From: Archilochus colubris
Taxonomy: Eukaryota > Chordata > Aves > Apodiformes > Trochilidae
Reading direction: 5' to 3'
Length of the DNA stretch: 64,000 bases
Assembly (NCBI GenBank): GCA_023079485.1
Contig: CM041085.1
Span: 93,941,115-94,005,114, forward strand
The position numbers were made by a program, and so were the translations under genes. Of the stretch, positions 47,401 through 61,888 are shown in pieces; position 1 is the first letter of the stretch, and every line of letters starts with the position of its first letter. The notes beneath the pieces were generated by a model. It made no database searches and was not told the DNA's origin. It saw only the letters and a list, made by a program, of their open reading frames with translations.

Positions 47401-49885
47401 CTTAATGAGAATACTTATTGTATTTTTACATTTTAAGAGTTCTGTGTACTGTGTAAGTACTGTGTACTTACTCCTTTAGTTCTCTTCCCATCTTTCCTTT
47501 TTTATTTTATTTCAATTTTCACATAGGCAAAAGTGGCTGCAGATTTGTAGATTTCTATTTGCTTTTCAGAACTATGCGTGCTTGTAGAGAGTGGCAGAAC
47601 AAGAAGCATTTATATGACCAATAAGTTATAGATTTTATATAAATATTAAATTTTTATATAAAATTACTTTATATAACCAATCATGTATTTTGGTGGCCAA
47701 GCAGCTAAGAATGTTAAAATCTAGAAAGCTAATTAAAAAATGAGTCATGAAATGTACTCCTTCCTTTTAATATTGTATGCCTTGGGTTTTTGTTGAATTA
47801 TAACTTCATATGCCTTTAAACGTATTTTAAACAAACGTGTTTAAAAAAAGTCTGGAATTGTTTGCTTTATGTAAAAAAAAGCATAGTTTCTCATCTTATG
47901 AGCAGACAGCTTGCATATAAAATCAACCAAATAATCTGTTTTGTGGGTAACTTTGCCCTTGAGTAGTTTTCATCACCCTTCTTGTTCTCATCAGAGGCCT
48001 CAGCTAGTTTGGAAGGCCAATTTATTAGTGGGACCTGTTGCTCACAGGTGTTTGGAAATGAGAAGGTGTTTGTGTTGTCATGAATAATGTGTATTATGTG
48101 CAAACTGGAGAGAGAATTTATATTTTGAATACCAGGGGTACGCCTATCACTTCAAAGTCTCAGACCCTCAAAGAAATAAGAGATTGTAGGGATTGAGTTT
48201 TAATCTCTGCTGAATCTTAAGGGTGGCACTGAGACCTCTGCAAGTTTGAATATGATACCAGTTTTATATTGCAGATTCCTTCTTAGTCTTCTGATGGCCT
48301 TACCTGCTGCCTTGCTGCCTAATTAATGATGTTAAGCACAATACTGAACATCATAAAAAATAAATACAAAAAATACAAAAAGAATGCCAGTCTTTTGTAG
48401 GTTGAAAAAAATAAAAAGGATGTTAAGTTTTTTTTTGTTTTTATTTTTTCATTTTCTGTCTTTCTCCTGACCTATTTTATCCAGTTCAAGCAGGACAGTA
48501 GCTTTGAAGGACTTCTGTGTGTTGTGGTTTTGAAGGGAAAGCTTAAATCTTTCCTTCCCTTGTTGAAATGAACTGATCTTGGTCACCAGTGTAGGCTGTA
48601 ATAAAGCATAATGTTGCTTTTCACTTTCCATCTTCCACAATGTGATATTATCTTCCTGATGACAACTGTTCTGATTTCAGGGTAAGAGAAGCTGGCAGCA
48701 TTTTTAACTCTTTTCTCCCACACTTGGAATTAGAATTGCTTGTGCAGCTAAACTATACTAAGCTCAAGAGCAGCAAGAGGCTAAATTCTAGCTCTGAGTT
48801 TACTACCAGCTTCACTAGAAACTGTTATTTTGCCAAATCAGTGTTGAAATGGATGCTTCCAAGTTCTTTTGTTATGCCTTTTGATGTAAGCAGTTCAATT
48901 GATTAAAGAAGTTGTAGTAGGATAAGAGCAGAAATGGTCTGGTTGTCTGTAAATTGAAATATATTATTGTGCAGTATAAAATAAGCTTCATGAGAGTGTT
49001 TATTTAATATTCTCATTCTTTGATTAGAATGTTCATAAGATGAGTCTGGATGAGTGGGTGAAATTGTGGATAAGACATACAGATAGCAACTAATTATGGC
49101 CAGGTGAAACTTCTATATATAACAAATCTGCAAGCAACTCAATGAATTGGAAGCTTGGATATAATTAACACATTTTATCCATGATTATAGTGAGTAAGTT
49201 AACTGCTCAAAGGAAAAACACTAAACTATATAACTTAAATTTAACTACAACTAGGAAATAGGCTGTATATTTTGAATATTTTAAGAAAAAATCAAGTACA
49301 TCTGCTATTAGTATTCATTTAGTCACTCTGAGTGGATACTTGGAATAATTTTTTAAATTACATTTTTTAGACAACTTGGAATGAATAAATATGCAGTATG
49401 ACAAGATAAACTGCATGTAACAAGTATTTCAGCTCATCTTTTTAATATTTCTTTAGTATTTCAGGGGAAAAAAAACACAAACTAAAATTGTTCAACTCTT
49501 AGTATAGCTCATTTTACAGACTACAAGAAAGGGGTAGTTCTGAATTAAATTATTCCATCCATGCTGAAATGGTAGCAATTAGGGGGTAAAACTGACTAGG
49601 GGTAGAGAGAATGCTAAAAAACTCTTTACCAACTCCTTGGAAATGCAGATACATGCATACATGAAATTTTTACACCTTTCTTATTTAAACATAACAGAAC
49701 TGTTTCCATATTTCTGGTTTTGATCCAATATTTTTATTCCATTCTGTCCTTTGCATTTAGTTCTGGATACTTTGGAATCTTTGGGACTATGAAATCTGGA
49801 ACTATACTAATAACAAAATGAAGAAAAACAAACCCATTTGAACTTAAATTCGACTTCTTAAACCCCAACATACTGTTGAGTCCCT
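44488..49885. other. Apparently single-copy AT-rich DNA
   Basis: About 5.4 kb with no recognised gene or retroelement. Small features: A13 near 45860, T-runs near 46140 and 46900, a short direct repeat 'cttcaaaat' twice near 46672-46690, an imperfect 'ctgtgtac..tgtgta' repeat near 47442-47470, and a very AT-rich palindromic patch near 47630-47680. Otherwise I see nothing in it. Confidence 0.4.
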
Positions 49886-50100
49886 GAGAACCACACAGAA
49901 TGCTCAAGGGTGGAAGGGACCTCTAGAGGTCATCTCCTATGGGCCCCTTGTTCAAGCAGGGCCACCAAGAACGGGTGGCCCAGGGCCATGTCTAGAGGAG
50001 ATTTTTGTCTCCAGGAATGGACACTTCACAACCTCTCTAGGCAAAACGTGCCAGTGCTCAGTCAAAGTGTTTCCTGATGTTCAGATGACACTGCTTGGAA
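49886..50100 (-). mobile_element. Short CR1 3' fragment, minus strand
   Basis: The + strand shows CR1 3'-end reverse complement: 'gagaaccacacagaatgctca' at 49886, 'gtggaagggacctctagag' at 49910, 'cttgttcaagcagggcca' at 49947, 'cagggccatgtctagaggag' at 49981, 'acaacctctctaggcaaaac' at 50028 and 'cagtgctcagtcaaagtg' at 50052. Only the last ~215 bp of an element are present. Confidence 0.88.
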
Positions 50101-53100
50101 ACATGATTAAACAAATCTTATTCCAAAATACTCAATTTTTAAACACAGAAAACGTTGAGAAGTAATTTTTTTTCATTTCTTGATCTCTACGGGTGGTGGG
50201 TGGGAATGAAAGAGCTTACTGTCTTTTAGTCTTATGTCCAGTAGCATATACATATTATTTTTATACAAACTTTAAGCAGAAAAATAAAAGACACAAGAAA
50301 ACTGAAAATTGTGCCCCAATGTGAGTAAACAGATGTTTGCATTCATGTGTTAATGTAACAGTAACAAAAATGGAGATGACATACAAAAAGTGCAAAACCT
50401 TTTCCAAATTCTGTTCAAAGTCATATTTTTATCACTAAACATGCTGGTTTTACAGACTTGGATATGAATGGAATGTTCTAGTTGGGATACAAAGTACTAG
50501 ATAACTTTATATATTGAATTCTATGTTTCAAAGTGATATTCTTTGATGTGCCTTGCACCTATGTGCTTCCATCATGATTTGCGTCCTTTTCTGATAAAAA
50601 ATGTATATGGCTCAAGCTGTTGATGCAGTTGGCATCTGTTTCAGATTCATTTTTACTGACAGCAAGCTGCTGCTGGCGAGCACTCAGGTTTTTTTATCAT
50701 TAAAAATACAGAGACTGCCATTCCTGCCATTGCTCTCTTTTGTGCACCAGAGTCCTTCATCAGATGTAATGCACTAAAACCTGTGATGGATGACAAACAT
50801 TACAGAGTATGCATTTTAAGTTTCCTAATTATAATTTTTAAGCAAAGCTAGAATTTATTGAGACGTTATCATAACAAGTTTAATACTGCTAAATAACCTT
50901 TGGCAATGCCTTAAGCTTCTCATCCCATTTTTAAGATCATAGAATATCTCTGCACATCTACATAGGTATTTCAGAATATTTATATTATTTATATAATAAA
51001 TATAGCGGGAAGATTACATGAAGCCAAGTATTTGACTTTTAGTAGTATGGTTCTTTTTTGTTTTGCTTTGTTTTCTGTGCTAGTATCTTTTGTTTTCATG
51101 CACCACTACAGAAGGGAAAGTGTGTGTTTGTGTGCATGTATACATAATTGTGCACATAAACTATCCATGCATATGTGCATGTCATTGGATGTACATTTAG
51201 ACTAGGGCTTCAACAAGAAGTTAGAAACATTTTCTGACATGTTTCATCATTTGAGGAGTCATTTTTTCCCAATCCTTGGCTTGGGATATGAAGCAGGATA
51301 TTGGTGCCTAATTCAGGGGAGGTTGCTTAGCATTGCATAAAACAAAAAAGTTCTGTTTGTCTATCTGTGCTTTATAATGTTGTTATAATTTTGCATTCAT
51401 TAAAATTATGCTCTTTCCTATTCATTTTTATACCAGTCACTGTGCATCATCTTATTTGTGATTGGTTTTCCCCTATGCCTAGAGACACTTCTGTTGATCT
51501 GATCCATTATAATGAACCCCTGTATTTTTTTCAGATCTCTCCTGAAAAGTAATTTTGTATAATATGTCTGAAAAAGAAAGGAAATTAATATCAGTAGATT
51601 GGAAGTAGTATGTGCAGATGAGAAGTTTTTTATTTATGATCTCTAAAGCTGTTATACATAGACTATGTCCTGCTCTCCTACTCTTCCTATATAACTTGTT
51701 CTATTAGTGTACACTGTAGGCATAGATGAGGTCCTGCATGCTATCTGCTGCAGGAAAAGAATTTTTAATAATAAAATGAGATATTAATAAATCAATAAAA
51801 TCTCTGTTTTGATCTCACAGTGTAATCTTAATAACTGATAAATTTTGCAAAACCACCTGCTTTTTTGGCACGAGACATTTTCTACGGTTCAGACATTTCA
51901 GTTCTCTTGGCAACCCATCTTTGGTCTTGCTTAGAAATGTTGAAAGAGGAACTTGAAAGCTGGATCAGCTCTACAAAACAATTCAACAACCTGTTCACAA
52001 TCTGCAGAGATACTTTTAGTCCCATGAGAACACAGCAGAGTTGTGTCTTAAAGCTGTAAGCACATGATAATTTGCATTTTTCAAGGAACATGTAGAATGC
52101 TCCTGCAGCTGCTACCAGAATCAGAAGCCTCTCTTGTAGGAAGTGATGCTTGTCTAGTGGATTGTATGGCCCATCTATTAAATCCTGGTATGTGCTCTAA
52201 GAAGTCAGGACTATTTATGGTTTTTTGCCTAGTTTATCTCACTTGGCTTCTAGAAGGTAACGTAGCATTCTCAGAATTTCTTGAACTGGTATGTGAGACC
52301 TACATTTCCCTACTTGCCTCAAATGTTTGGTTCAGGTGATCTTGCCGTCCAAAATTATTTGCTTCTGACCTGGCCCCTGCTAACACGTACTCAGTAAATA
52401 TCTACTTTTCTGCATTTTCTGTTCTATTTTATCACCTTTATGCTCTTCCTTCAAATTGCATGATGGTCCTTGTAGAGAGCAAGAACCTTTATCAAATCAC
52501 ACCTGACACCACTGTGGTCTCAAAGCCTCTTCAGGACAGAATCTGTCAGCCACTGTTGTGAGCACAGGATTCAGGATGGGTTAAGAGAGGTACCACACAC
52601 CAGTCCTTTCTGCAGTGAGGGTGGCATGCCAGGAAACCTAACTCTTCAGAAAATCCCTGAAGGGAAGATGTGAAATTTGAATTGAATTGGTTCTTTGTAG
52701 AGTGTTGTGTTTTCTTTGTTCACATTCTTATCACCAGGAAGAAAATAAATAGCACTGAATGGGAAGAGGTGAAAATTAAATATAGTATAGGAAGAACTGC
52801 ACGTGATTATCCAGTTAAGTAATTTAAGGATAATGAAGTCCCATTTATCTAGCAGTATCAACATATGGAAAATGAAATATCTTAGGTGGTAGTGATACAT
52901 TGGATGTTTATGAAGATTCATTGGTATCAGTGAAGCTAGACTAATTTACATTGGCTGCCTGTGTGTGCAACATTTAAGAAAATGAAATGGAAAGAAGTGT
53001 TCTTAGTCCAGTATTAAAAGCAATATGTAATACCAAAAAGGGATAGTTTCTATTTCTTTCATAAATATTTTACAAGACTTCTATTGCAGTTTTTGCATTT

Positions 53101-55239
53101 GGATTTGTTGAAAATATTCAGGAAAGTGACTAAACTGCTTCTGCTATTGTTCATCTAATCCATAATGGATTAGCTCTTTTTGGTGGAGGAAACACTTTTA
53201 TCAAAGGATTTCCAGCATGATGGACTGTATTTCACAGTTTCAAAAACATAGCCTTCTAATTTCAGGAATTTATTCCAGGCTAGAAATACTTAGTGAGTAG
53301 AGGTGACTCCTTGAGGTTCCTAATAAGAGGTCTTGAAGGCAGCAATGAAGATACCTCCTACCATCAGTGTTTCCTATTAATTAACTTTAAACTGGTGCCC
53401 ATTTAGCATGCTAATCATATTGTCCTCCCATTCTGAGGTACCTGACTTAGCACAGTAGCAGTTCACAAGAGTGGAAGACTGAACTAGTCTTTCTTTTAAA
53501 TACAGATTATTTCAGTAATGAAACCTTTGTGGGGAAAGAAACAATCACAACACAGAGAGATTCAAAAGACTCAGAAAAAAGACTGAAAAGGATAATTTTG
53601 GGGTTTTACAGACTGCTGCATAGGAATGAAAAAAACCCCAAAAACTAAAGAAAGGCTTAGAAATTTTCAGGAAGGATGAAATGAGACAGCTTGTTTCACT
53701 GATGTGAGGTCAGAATTACTGGAGATATGACTGATCTAAGTTGCTATGGGAACTGTGGAAAAGAATGGACTTGGGAATGACAGCACAGGGATGGACAGAT
53801 GTAGAGGTGATGTCCATTCAGAAATTTTGCATCCTTTTAAGCAACATGTCAATACCATGAATAATGAGAAATGAGTCTCAAATTACTTGTTCCTTATGAT
53901 ATCGCCTGTGCTGTCAACCCTCTAAGTACCCATTGTGTGAGCTGTAGGGATTGTACAGCCTGTGGAATTCCTGCAACATTTTGTAGATACTCTTCTGTTG
54001 CAGCAATCTGAAAAAGAAGTGATATCTTTCACACTCTTTTACTGACATTCTTGCTTTTTAAATGTTTCATACTGACCATCTGATGTGGAATCTGGAACTG
54101 TGAGCTAGGTGATTAAGCTCCCTATTCAATACATGGAATAAAGAACTGAACTCTGGTATATCCTACTATAATCCTATTCTATTAATACTTCAATCAAATC
54201 AGAACATGAATGTTTGGTAAGAGGAAAGCAGTTTCATTTCCTCATCTTGCTGCTGTTGAGGGGAAAAAAAAAGGAACGGAGTTGCATTTTCTGCATGCAG
54301 TCTTCTTGCATATCTTGTATGTTGGAAAGTTTATTAGGACAAATGCTTGAAGGATTCAGAAAGGTAATAACCTTTTTTATGTATTTTAATTGAGCTTAGA
54401 TGTAAACTTCTGGATCCTGGCAAAGCTGAAATGTTTGTGCATGGTATTGAGGAACTGTATGGTAGGTGGCAGTCACACCTCTGAAGCTGCAGAGGTCTCT
54501 GGGGTAGCATCCAACTCAGCAGGGACTTCTTGGCATCATAGGACTGTATGTGTAATTTAAATCAGTTTTACCACATTTTACCTTCTCAGATTCTTTATTT
54601 ACTTTTGGTTACAGTATTTTACAGATGCTTACAGCCTTATAAGATTGGAGGTTATTATTTATTGATATATACAGCCAGCTAATTGCTGAAGCTTTTAGTA
54701 CATTATTAACTAGTTTTAAGTTATTTCATAATGTAAGCCTCCATATTAATTTATTATTAGGTTAAGTATGTTTGTGGCAGAAGGGGCTGCTGCCTAGTTC
54801 TTAGATATATTAATGTCTTGGGCTTATTAATCTCAGTTTTCTAATATTCTTTCTATTTCAATTACGATAAGTAGAGAAGTCACAGCAAATAAAAACAGTT
54901 TCGTTTCAAAGCACCCCAGTAGTGACTGTCCTTCCCTATACTGGACATCAACTGCTGGAGGGAGTGTTTTGGGGTAAAGCGTATGGAGGGCAGCCCTAGA
55001 AGGAGATTTTGCTATGAATCAAACCTCATAATATTGAAGTAACCAATATGGTTTCCAAGGGGGATCCCTTTCATTGGTTTGTATAATGAGTCAACAAATA
55101 AAATCTGCTGACAGCCAATTTCAGTCAAAAATCTTTAGAAGAAAGATTTCCAAGGCAAAAGGATATTTAGTAGTCAACTCTTCAACCTGCAACTCCCCCA
55201 AAGTCCACTGTAGCACAAGAGAAAGTGTATTTAGAACAT
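50101..55239. other. Apparently single-copy DNA
   Basis: About 5.1 kb. A TG-rich patch lies around 51120-51185. Two neighbouring open frames at 51865-52059 and 52064-52339 (+) lie in different frames and match nothing I know. The segment 54895-55239, just upstream of the next CR1, is less AT-rich and might be another diverged repeat, but I cannot name it. Confidence 0.4.
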
Positions 55240-55914
55240 ATAGAATGGACCTGGGAGTCTGGATTGACAGGAAGCTGAACATGAGCCAGCAGTGTGCCCA
55301 GGTAGCCAAGAAGGCCAATGGCATCCTGGCCTGTATCAGGAACAGCGTGGCCAGCAGGTCCAGGGAAAGGATTCTTCCCCTGTACTCAGCCCTGGTGAGG
55401 CCACACCTCGAGTCCTGTGTCCAGTTCTGGGCCTCTCAGTTTAGGAAGGAGATTGAGGTCCTGGAGCACGTCCAGAGAAGAGCAAGGAAGCTGTGAAGGG
55501 ATCCAGCACAAGTCCTGTGAGGAAGGGCTGAGGGATCTGGGGCTGTTCAGCCTGGAGAAGAGGAGGCTCAGGGGAGACCTCATCACTCTCTACAACGCCC
55601 TGAAAGGAGGGTGTAGCCAGGGGGGGTCGATCTCTTCTCCCAGGCAGCTACCAGTAGGACAAGAGGGAATGGACTTAAGCTGCCAGGGGAGGTTTAGGTT
55701 AGATATTAGGAAGAAATTCTTGAAAAAGAGGGTGATCAGACATTAGAATGGGCTGCCCAGGGAGGTGGTTGATTCTCCATCCCTGGAGATATTTAAAAAG
55801 AGACTGATGTGGTACTCAGTGCCATGGTCTGGGAACCACAAGAGTAGTGGATCAAGGGTTGGACTTGATGATCTCAGAGGTCCTTTCCAAACCCATGATT
55901 CTGTGATTCTGTAA
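55240..55914 (+). mobile_element. CR1 LINE fragment, best preserved copy in the window
   Basis: Residual ORF2 C-terminus is readable in frame from about 55243 to 55494: '[18 protein letters not shown]', then a '[20 protein letters not shown]' block, '[18 protein letters not shown]' and '[12 protein letters not shown]' before an in-frame stop. The 3'UTR follows through 'gctgcccagggaggtggttga' to 'cccatgattctgtgattctgtaatt'. In CR1 this part of ORF2 is the end of the reverse transcriptase; the endonuclease and most of the RT are missing. An upstream open stretch (55074-55240) fuses unrelated flanking DNA to the CR1 frame by chance. Confidence 0.95.
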
Positions 55915-58900
55915 TTAGCTAATAGGAGTCCAAGTTGGGAGGACTGAGCCTAATTTCTTATGAAAATGTATTTATGATGAACACCCACAAGTCAGTTTTA
56001 CTTTCAATGCAACCTTATATTTCTCTTTGTAGAGCAGTTATCTATTTAAGAAATTACTCAATGGGAAGCTATTTAATTGCATTGGGAAGAACTGAACAAT
56101 AATAGTGTAGTGTACAGAATAAAAATTTCATTCCTTCATGAGGTGATATGAATTAATTTTTTGAATTTGGTCTGGTTTACCAGACATTTAGTCACATTTG
56201 TAGAACAGAAAAGACACCTTCTAGACATACTGACTTTCCTAGCTATTACAGGCTTTTCTTTTCTAGGCTAACATAAAAACAATAAATTCCTCACTTTGTT
56301 TTTTGGAAAGGCTATGTTTGACACTATCATCAAGGAAGTATGCTTGTGTTTCTTTGTAATATACAGTTGTGAAGCTCAGTAATCTGTCTGAAAGACACTG
56401 TGCAGAATGTTAGGGCAGTCTGTTCTCTGAGAGGTATAAAGCATGAATGAGCTTCTCTATATTCAACAAGTAGAGATGTGTTTTAAATCCCAAAGTATTT
56501 CTCAGGTGGTAATAGATCTTAATAATAAACATGCCAGTGTTCAGAGGATGTACTGGAGTTAAAAAATGCTCTGCCATATTAAGCAACAGCTAGGCATTAA
56601 ATGTGCATCCATCAGGAAAAAAAAAACCCAAAGTAATAAAACTCAGATGTTTGAGACGCTTTTGGGCTCTTGAATTAACTTAAGAAACAAAGACTAATCT
56701 ATATCTTAAAAGGAACAGTTTATTACTGAAATAGTATAGTTGGTAGAAATGGCCCCCCTTTACATTCTTCAAAAAAACTGTATGCTACAATAGAGTGTGT
56801 TGTGTATGGTACAATATAGGTCATGTTGTTTTGACATTCTGGTATGCAAAAAAATTAAGCAGAAACAAAGATTTGGTATCATAGACTGGAATGCCTTTTC
56901 ATGTCTATGTCATCCTCAGTTTGTAGCAGTCAAAACTTTCACCTGATGGTTAAAGCAAAATGGAGATTGTGACTGTTACCTTTCTTCCAGTTGTTGTCCT
57001 TACTGAAGGTAACAGAAATATTGCAGATAGTGAGACATTTGACTTTCAAAGCAAGACATTTTAATCATTCTGTCATATTTATATTAATTTTAAATCCCAT
57101 TCTTCATTTCATCATTGTGCATTTTGATAAATAATATCAGTTCTGTATAGTTGTTAGAAAAAATACATTTGCAAATCCAGTGGAAATGTTCCTTAAAAAA
57201 ATCTTAGTGCTGCAGGTTGGAAAATATAAGAGAAACTTGAAGTAAATAGGTTGCTGTATTCTTAACAATAGTAAAAGTACTTCAATGAAAACTTTTACAA
57301 GTGCTAGATTCATTCCTACTATGTCTGAGGATACTCAGCTCTAAAAACCCAAGCCAAACCCCAAAAAGCATTCTGGGATACATAAAGACCCTGCCCCTCG
57401 ATAGGAGAAGGAAGGAGCAGGAGCAGCTCAGCAGCAGAGTAACAAATGGATTCACAAGTCCTCTAGAAATCTCAGTTTTCAACTGTTTCCATTTTAAAAT
57501 GGGAACCAATTTGAGGATAACTAATGGTAAAAAATTTGTGAATTAAGAATATATTTGAAATAAAGTTGTTAATGAAAAATCACCATTTTTTCATAACAAG
57601 TTGCAACTATATCACTAATTTGAGAATTTATTCATAATTCTAGTTCACTGCTTTGAAAATAGTGGGTTTTCTTCTGTATGTCAAACAGCAATAATGCAAA
57701 AATAATGTCAGGATTTGCTTTGTTTAAATACATGTGTTTCAAAAATTTAAAAGCATTCACTTCTTTTCATCCAAAAAAAAAAGGTGTTGTTTGCATGTAT
57801 TTTTTCCTCATGGCAGCTGTATCTTTCTTCCCAAATGAAAGTGCCAGGTAGAGTTTTCTGAATGGGCTTTTTCCTCATGGAGAAATAATAAAAAGCTCAA
57901 CAAAAATGTTTGTCAGCATTTAGAGCTCAACTCAAGTGGTTCAACCCAGACATTTAAAATCTATTTTGAATTTTAACATTGATTTTGCAAAAACTGAGTA
58001 GGAATTTCACAAAACAGCACTCATGTCCTCAAAGTGGGGTTGGCATAACTTAGATATATACAAATGATTTTTAGATTTTAATTTCTCCAGGTTGAGAGAA
58101 GCAATATTGTCTCATATCCATATTAAAATATGGTAAAATAGTCAGCATACATCGTATGGGTCACAAAAGGCCAAATTTTAATAAGCATACATTTGTGCTA
58201 TGTTAAAATTTGATGAAAATTATGAAATTGATTGCTCTGCAGTAAGAGGTAGTTAAGAAAAAAAATCATCATCACACTGGTGTTATAATAAATTATTAAA
58301 GTAGCTTTTCTGTAATTGTGATGCTAATAGAAGATGCATAACGTGTACGGTGTCATATTTTCCAATTAAGCAGCAAATAGTCTTCAAGTAATGAAAAAGC
58401 AGTTTGGTGACATCCAAGTTTTACCAGACAAGTAATATCTGTGATGAAGTTTTTTTTTTTTAAAGGGAACTTAGGCAAATCTAAGAGGTATTTTTAAAAA
58501 TAACTGCATTTTAAACAGACTATAGAATAATAAGCCAGGAGAGAATGCTAACAATAAAAATAGAATCATAAACCTCAAGTAATGCCACAGCAATGTAAGA
58601 TGATTCCAAGAAAACATTTGACACTGAAAGATGAGAAGACTGGGGTACTTTCTCTTGCATGTCAGAAGTGCTCTCACATTTTCAGTTGGGAGGGAATAAT
58701 TTAAAGTGACTTACAAGTAGGTAAAGGACTTGGTTCTCTTTTACACCATGAAAAAAAACAGTAGTTTAGAAAACTTGGTGGTCTTCTGTTTTCAGTAATC
58801 TTAAAAAAAAGCATTTACAGTCTGGAAATGAAAAGTAATGGGTTGTTTCATTTAAACTTTCTGCATTAACTGCAAATAAAAGATAACCTATATGGCAAAG

Positions 58901-61822
58901 CCAAAAGAAATTACCACCCACCTTTTTATATATAAAACACATTCCTTGTTAATTCAGATCATCCTTTTCTTAAGAAATTAGTAAGTTTGCTTTGTGTATT
59001 TTCAGTTTTCAATTTCTCCTCCTGATTAGGTTAATATCAAGGGCTTTGAATTGTTTGCTAACAGTTTAACTCAAAAGAGGGACTAAATCCCTAGCTTACT
59101 GGAACATAATGATTTAAATTAGAATTCCTGTGGCCCACAGATTTAACGTACCATCCTTTCTGTGGCAAACCCCTGCCATTTAGTATGGAGAGGAAAAAAG
59201 ATCTAGTGCTATTTGCTTAATAAATGAGTTCTGACAAGATCCCTTTTGTTAGTGGAGGATACTAGGCAACCCAAAGCTCTTATTTATAGAACATATAAAC
59301 ACAATGAAAGTTTTATTGCAACTTTTAATGCTTCTTTGATAAGTGCCTATAGAAAGAAAATAACTTGTTTTTTTGGGTTTTTTGTTTGTCAGATACTGGG
59401 GTCTCATAAGTGGCTTTTCAGTCAGGGGATCAAAATGCTCTTCACCCAGCCTGACTGAAATCAGAATAACATAAACTGAGAACAGTTGCTGATCAGTAAC
59501 GTTTGCTGTCTGTTTCAAGCTTCTGTATGTCAGAAATAATCAATATAATTAATAGGCAGATTAAATTTGGTAATGCATTTTATCTGGAAAAAATATTTTA
59601 TAGTTTGATATAATTAGCTTCTGACTTCTGCTACAGGGATATATTATGGAGTTCCGAGTATAATTTGTAAAAATAGAGGATTTACAGGGATACAGGTAAA
59701 ATTATGCATGTCAAAGAGGAAGTACTTTATCTGGTTTAAACTTCGCAATGTGATGACTTAATGTGATAGTCTTATTACAATACTTAGGGTTTTTTAGCAC
59801 TGAATTCATGAAAAAAAAATTGAACAATGGATTTGTGAATTCTGCACTAATGGCTTCTTTAGCATGTAGTCTGTGTTATTTTTCTAAAATGTCTGTCCCA
59901 TAGCTGAATTTTGGGTATGCTAAAAATTCTAGTAGAGGTAAAGTTTGTCATGACGTTGTCATGCTTGCTTCTATGAAGCATTTTTGTAGGCTGTTCAATT
60001 CCTTGAGCATGAAGTTCTCTAGAAGTCAAGAAACAATATTTTCAAATACATCCTAGTATGCTTTGCAAAGATGTGTATTTTTATTATTTTTAAATAAAAT
60101 ATCATATTAATAGCATTATCTACCTGGAACAGATAAAGACAGTGAACATGCAAACACAACGTACACATAGTGCTGTTAAAAATAGTTAGTATAGCTTATT
60201 GGGTTTGAAGTTCTTTCAAGAATTAGGAGATCAAAAACAGAAAAATTCAGGATCAGTGAGTGTCTATGCATTGCTGATTCTTGTGATGTTTAGCTCAGCT
60301 TTCAAGAATGACATAAATGGTAGTATCTTAGTATTTAGTGAGTTTTAAGAAAGATCAATTAGCTCACCCTTCTTATTACGATGATTTAAGCATATTTAAA
60401 ATATCATTGGACTTTTGTGTTCTTTGCTGATTTTGCTTTTTCTGATACATATACATGCTGGCAATGAAAAGGAAATACCATCATTTAATCAGCCAAATTA
60501 CAACTACAAACCACTTTCTCAATGTACTAAATCCATAAAATCTTTCTGGAAATATGTATCCCTTGAGCAAAGTGTGAAAAATACCTCTAGATAAGAGGAA
60601 GTACCTAAAGACTGCTGTGTTAGCCAGACACAAACTGCAGGAGCTACTGAAGCCATTCGTAATGCAGCTGAGCCACAATGAAAAATGAAAAAGGAAAGAA
60701 TGTGAATTTACATTCCTAATAGTAACTTTCACTTAATATTTTTCTTTGAGGAGTGTGAGATAAAATTGTTGCTGTAAATGATTGTAACCTGGAAACAGTC
60801 TTTGTTATTCATATTATTTTAGCAGGCTATGTTTAAACACTCTGAAAACCTTTTGATTTTCATACTGTTTCAATATGTAGTCATAAAATGCTAATCATTC
60901 AAGTTTACTGTGATGCTTTAGATAATCATGTCCCTAAACAAAGGGCCAGAGGAAGCCAGCTGCAATATCATAAAAGAAACAGAACTATGATCTTCCTCTA
61001 GAACTTAGCAGGAAATTGAGATCCCTCAAAACAGAGAAGATTTACCTTATTGCAGATAATCACGTAAATACTGTGAGATTTTCTTCAGTGTAACCACTTC
61101 AGGACAGGTAATATTAAAATGTAAACAAATGGTGTATTTTATGTTAAACACAAGCAAGATCTTTTGAAGACTCCATGCTTAATTGAAGACTGTCCATAGA
61201 GCTAAGAGAAATTGGGATCTCTCCTACCCAGTTATAACAGAGGTCAATTTTGTTAATGCAATTTAAGGTCTGTTTTAGACTGAGTTAATGAAGAGTGAGC
61301 TAAAATGAATGAGCTAAAAAATGCCTATGATACCTCAGAAATATAAAAACACATGGTTTGAAAACTTTTGGACAGTTTAAATCACAGCCATATTGGAAGT
61401 TCTCTTTCTGATACTGTTGGAGTTAAGAGGAGTGCATGCATTCAGATACTTTGAAAATAATTGGAACTTGCAATTTACTTACCTTGTTTGACATTTACTT
61501 TGAATATTTAGACTTATTTTATGAAACATTGCTTTTACAGAAGTTTACCCACTCTGAGGGTTAGTAATGGTGAGGATAATTTTTCTTCTTTTAAACTTTG
61601 TGGGCTAGCTGGATATCATTCATAAGACATATCCTCTTTCATTTGTCATTGCAGCAAACTACGAGGCTTTTAAAATTTGAGTTAGACACAATGCTGGCAA
61701 CTTTGTCTTGATAACTTAGTAAATGAAAAAAAGGAAATTCAAGTCATCATGACCACTTTAAGTAACCTTTTAAAATTTTGTCACATGTTCACAATTAAAG
61801 TATGGTAAGACTCAAGAGCCAC

Positions 61823-61888
61823 CTTTCTTTTATTCTACATTATTTTATTTCTTTTTCTTTATTTTATTTTGCTTTATTTATTTCATTT
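61823..61888. repeat. T-rich simple repeat (TTTTA/TTTCTT)n
   Basis: Imperfect tandem tattttattt, ctttttcttt and gctttattta units. Confidence 0.8.

Noticed and set aside
51865..52339. Two neighbouring plus-strand frames as a possible processed pseudogene
   Set aside because: They lie in different frames, match no protein family I know, and have no poly(A) tail or target duplication.
55074..55496. 140-codon frame as a novel gene
   Set aside because: Its second half is CR1 ORF2 C-terminus; the first half is flanking DNA fused by chance.
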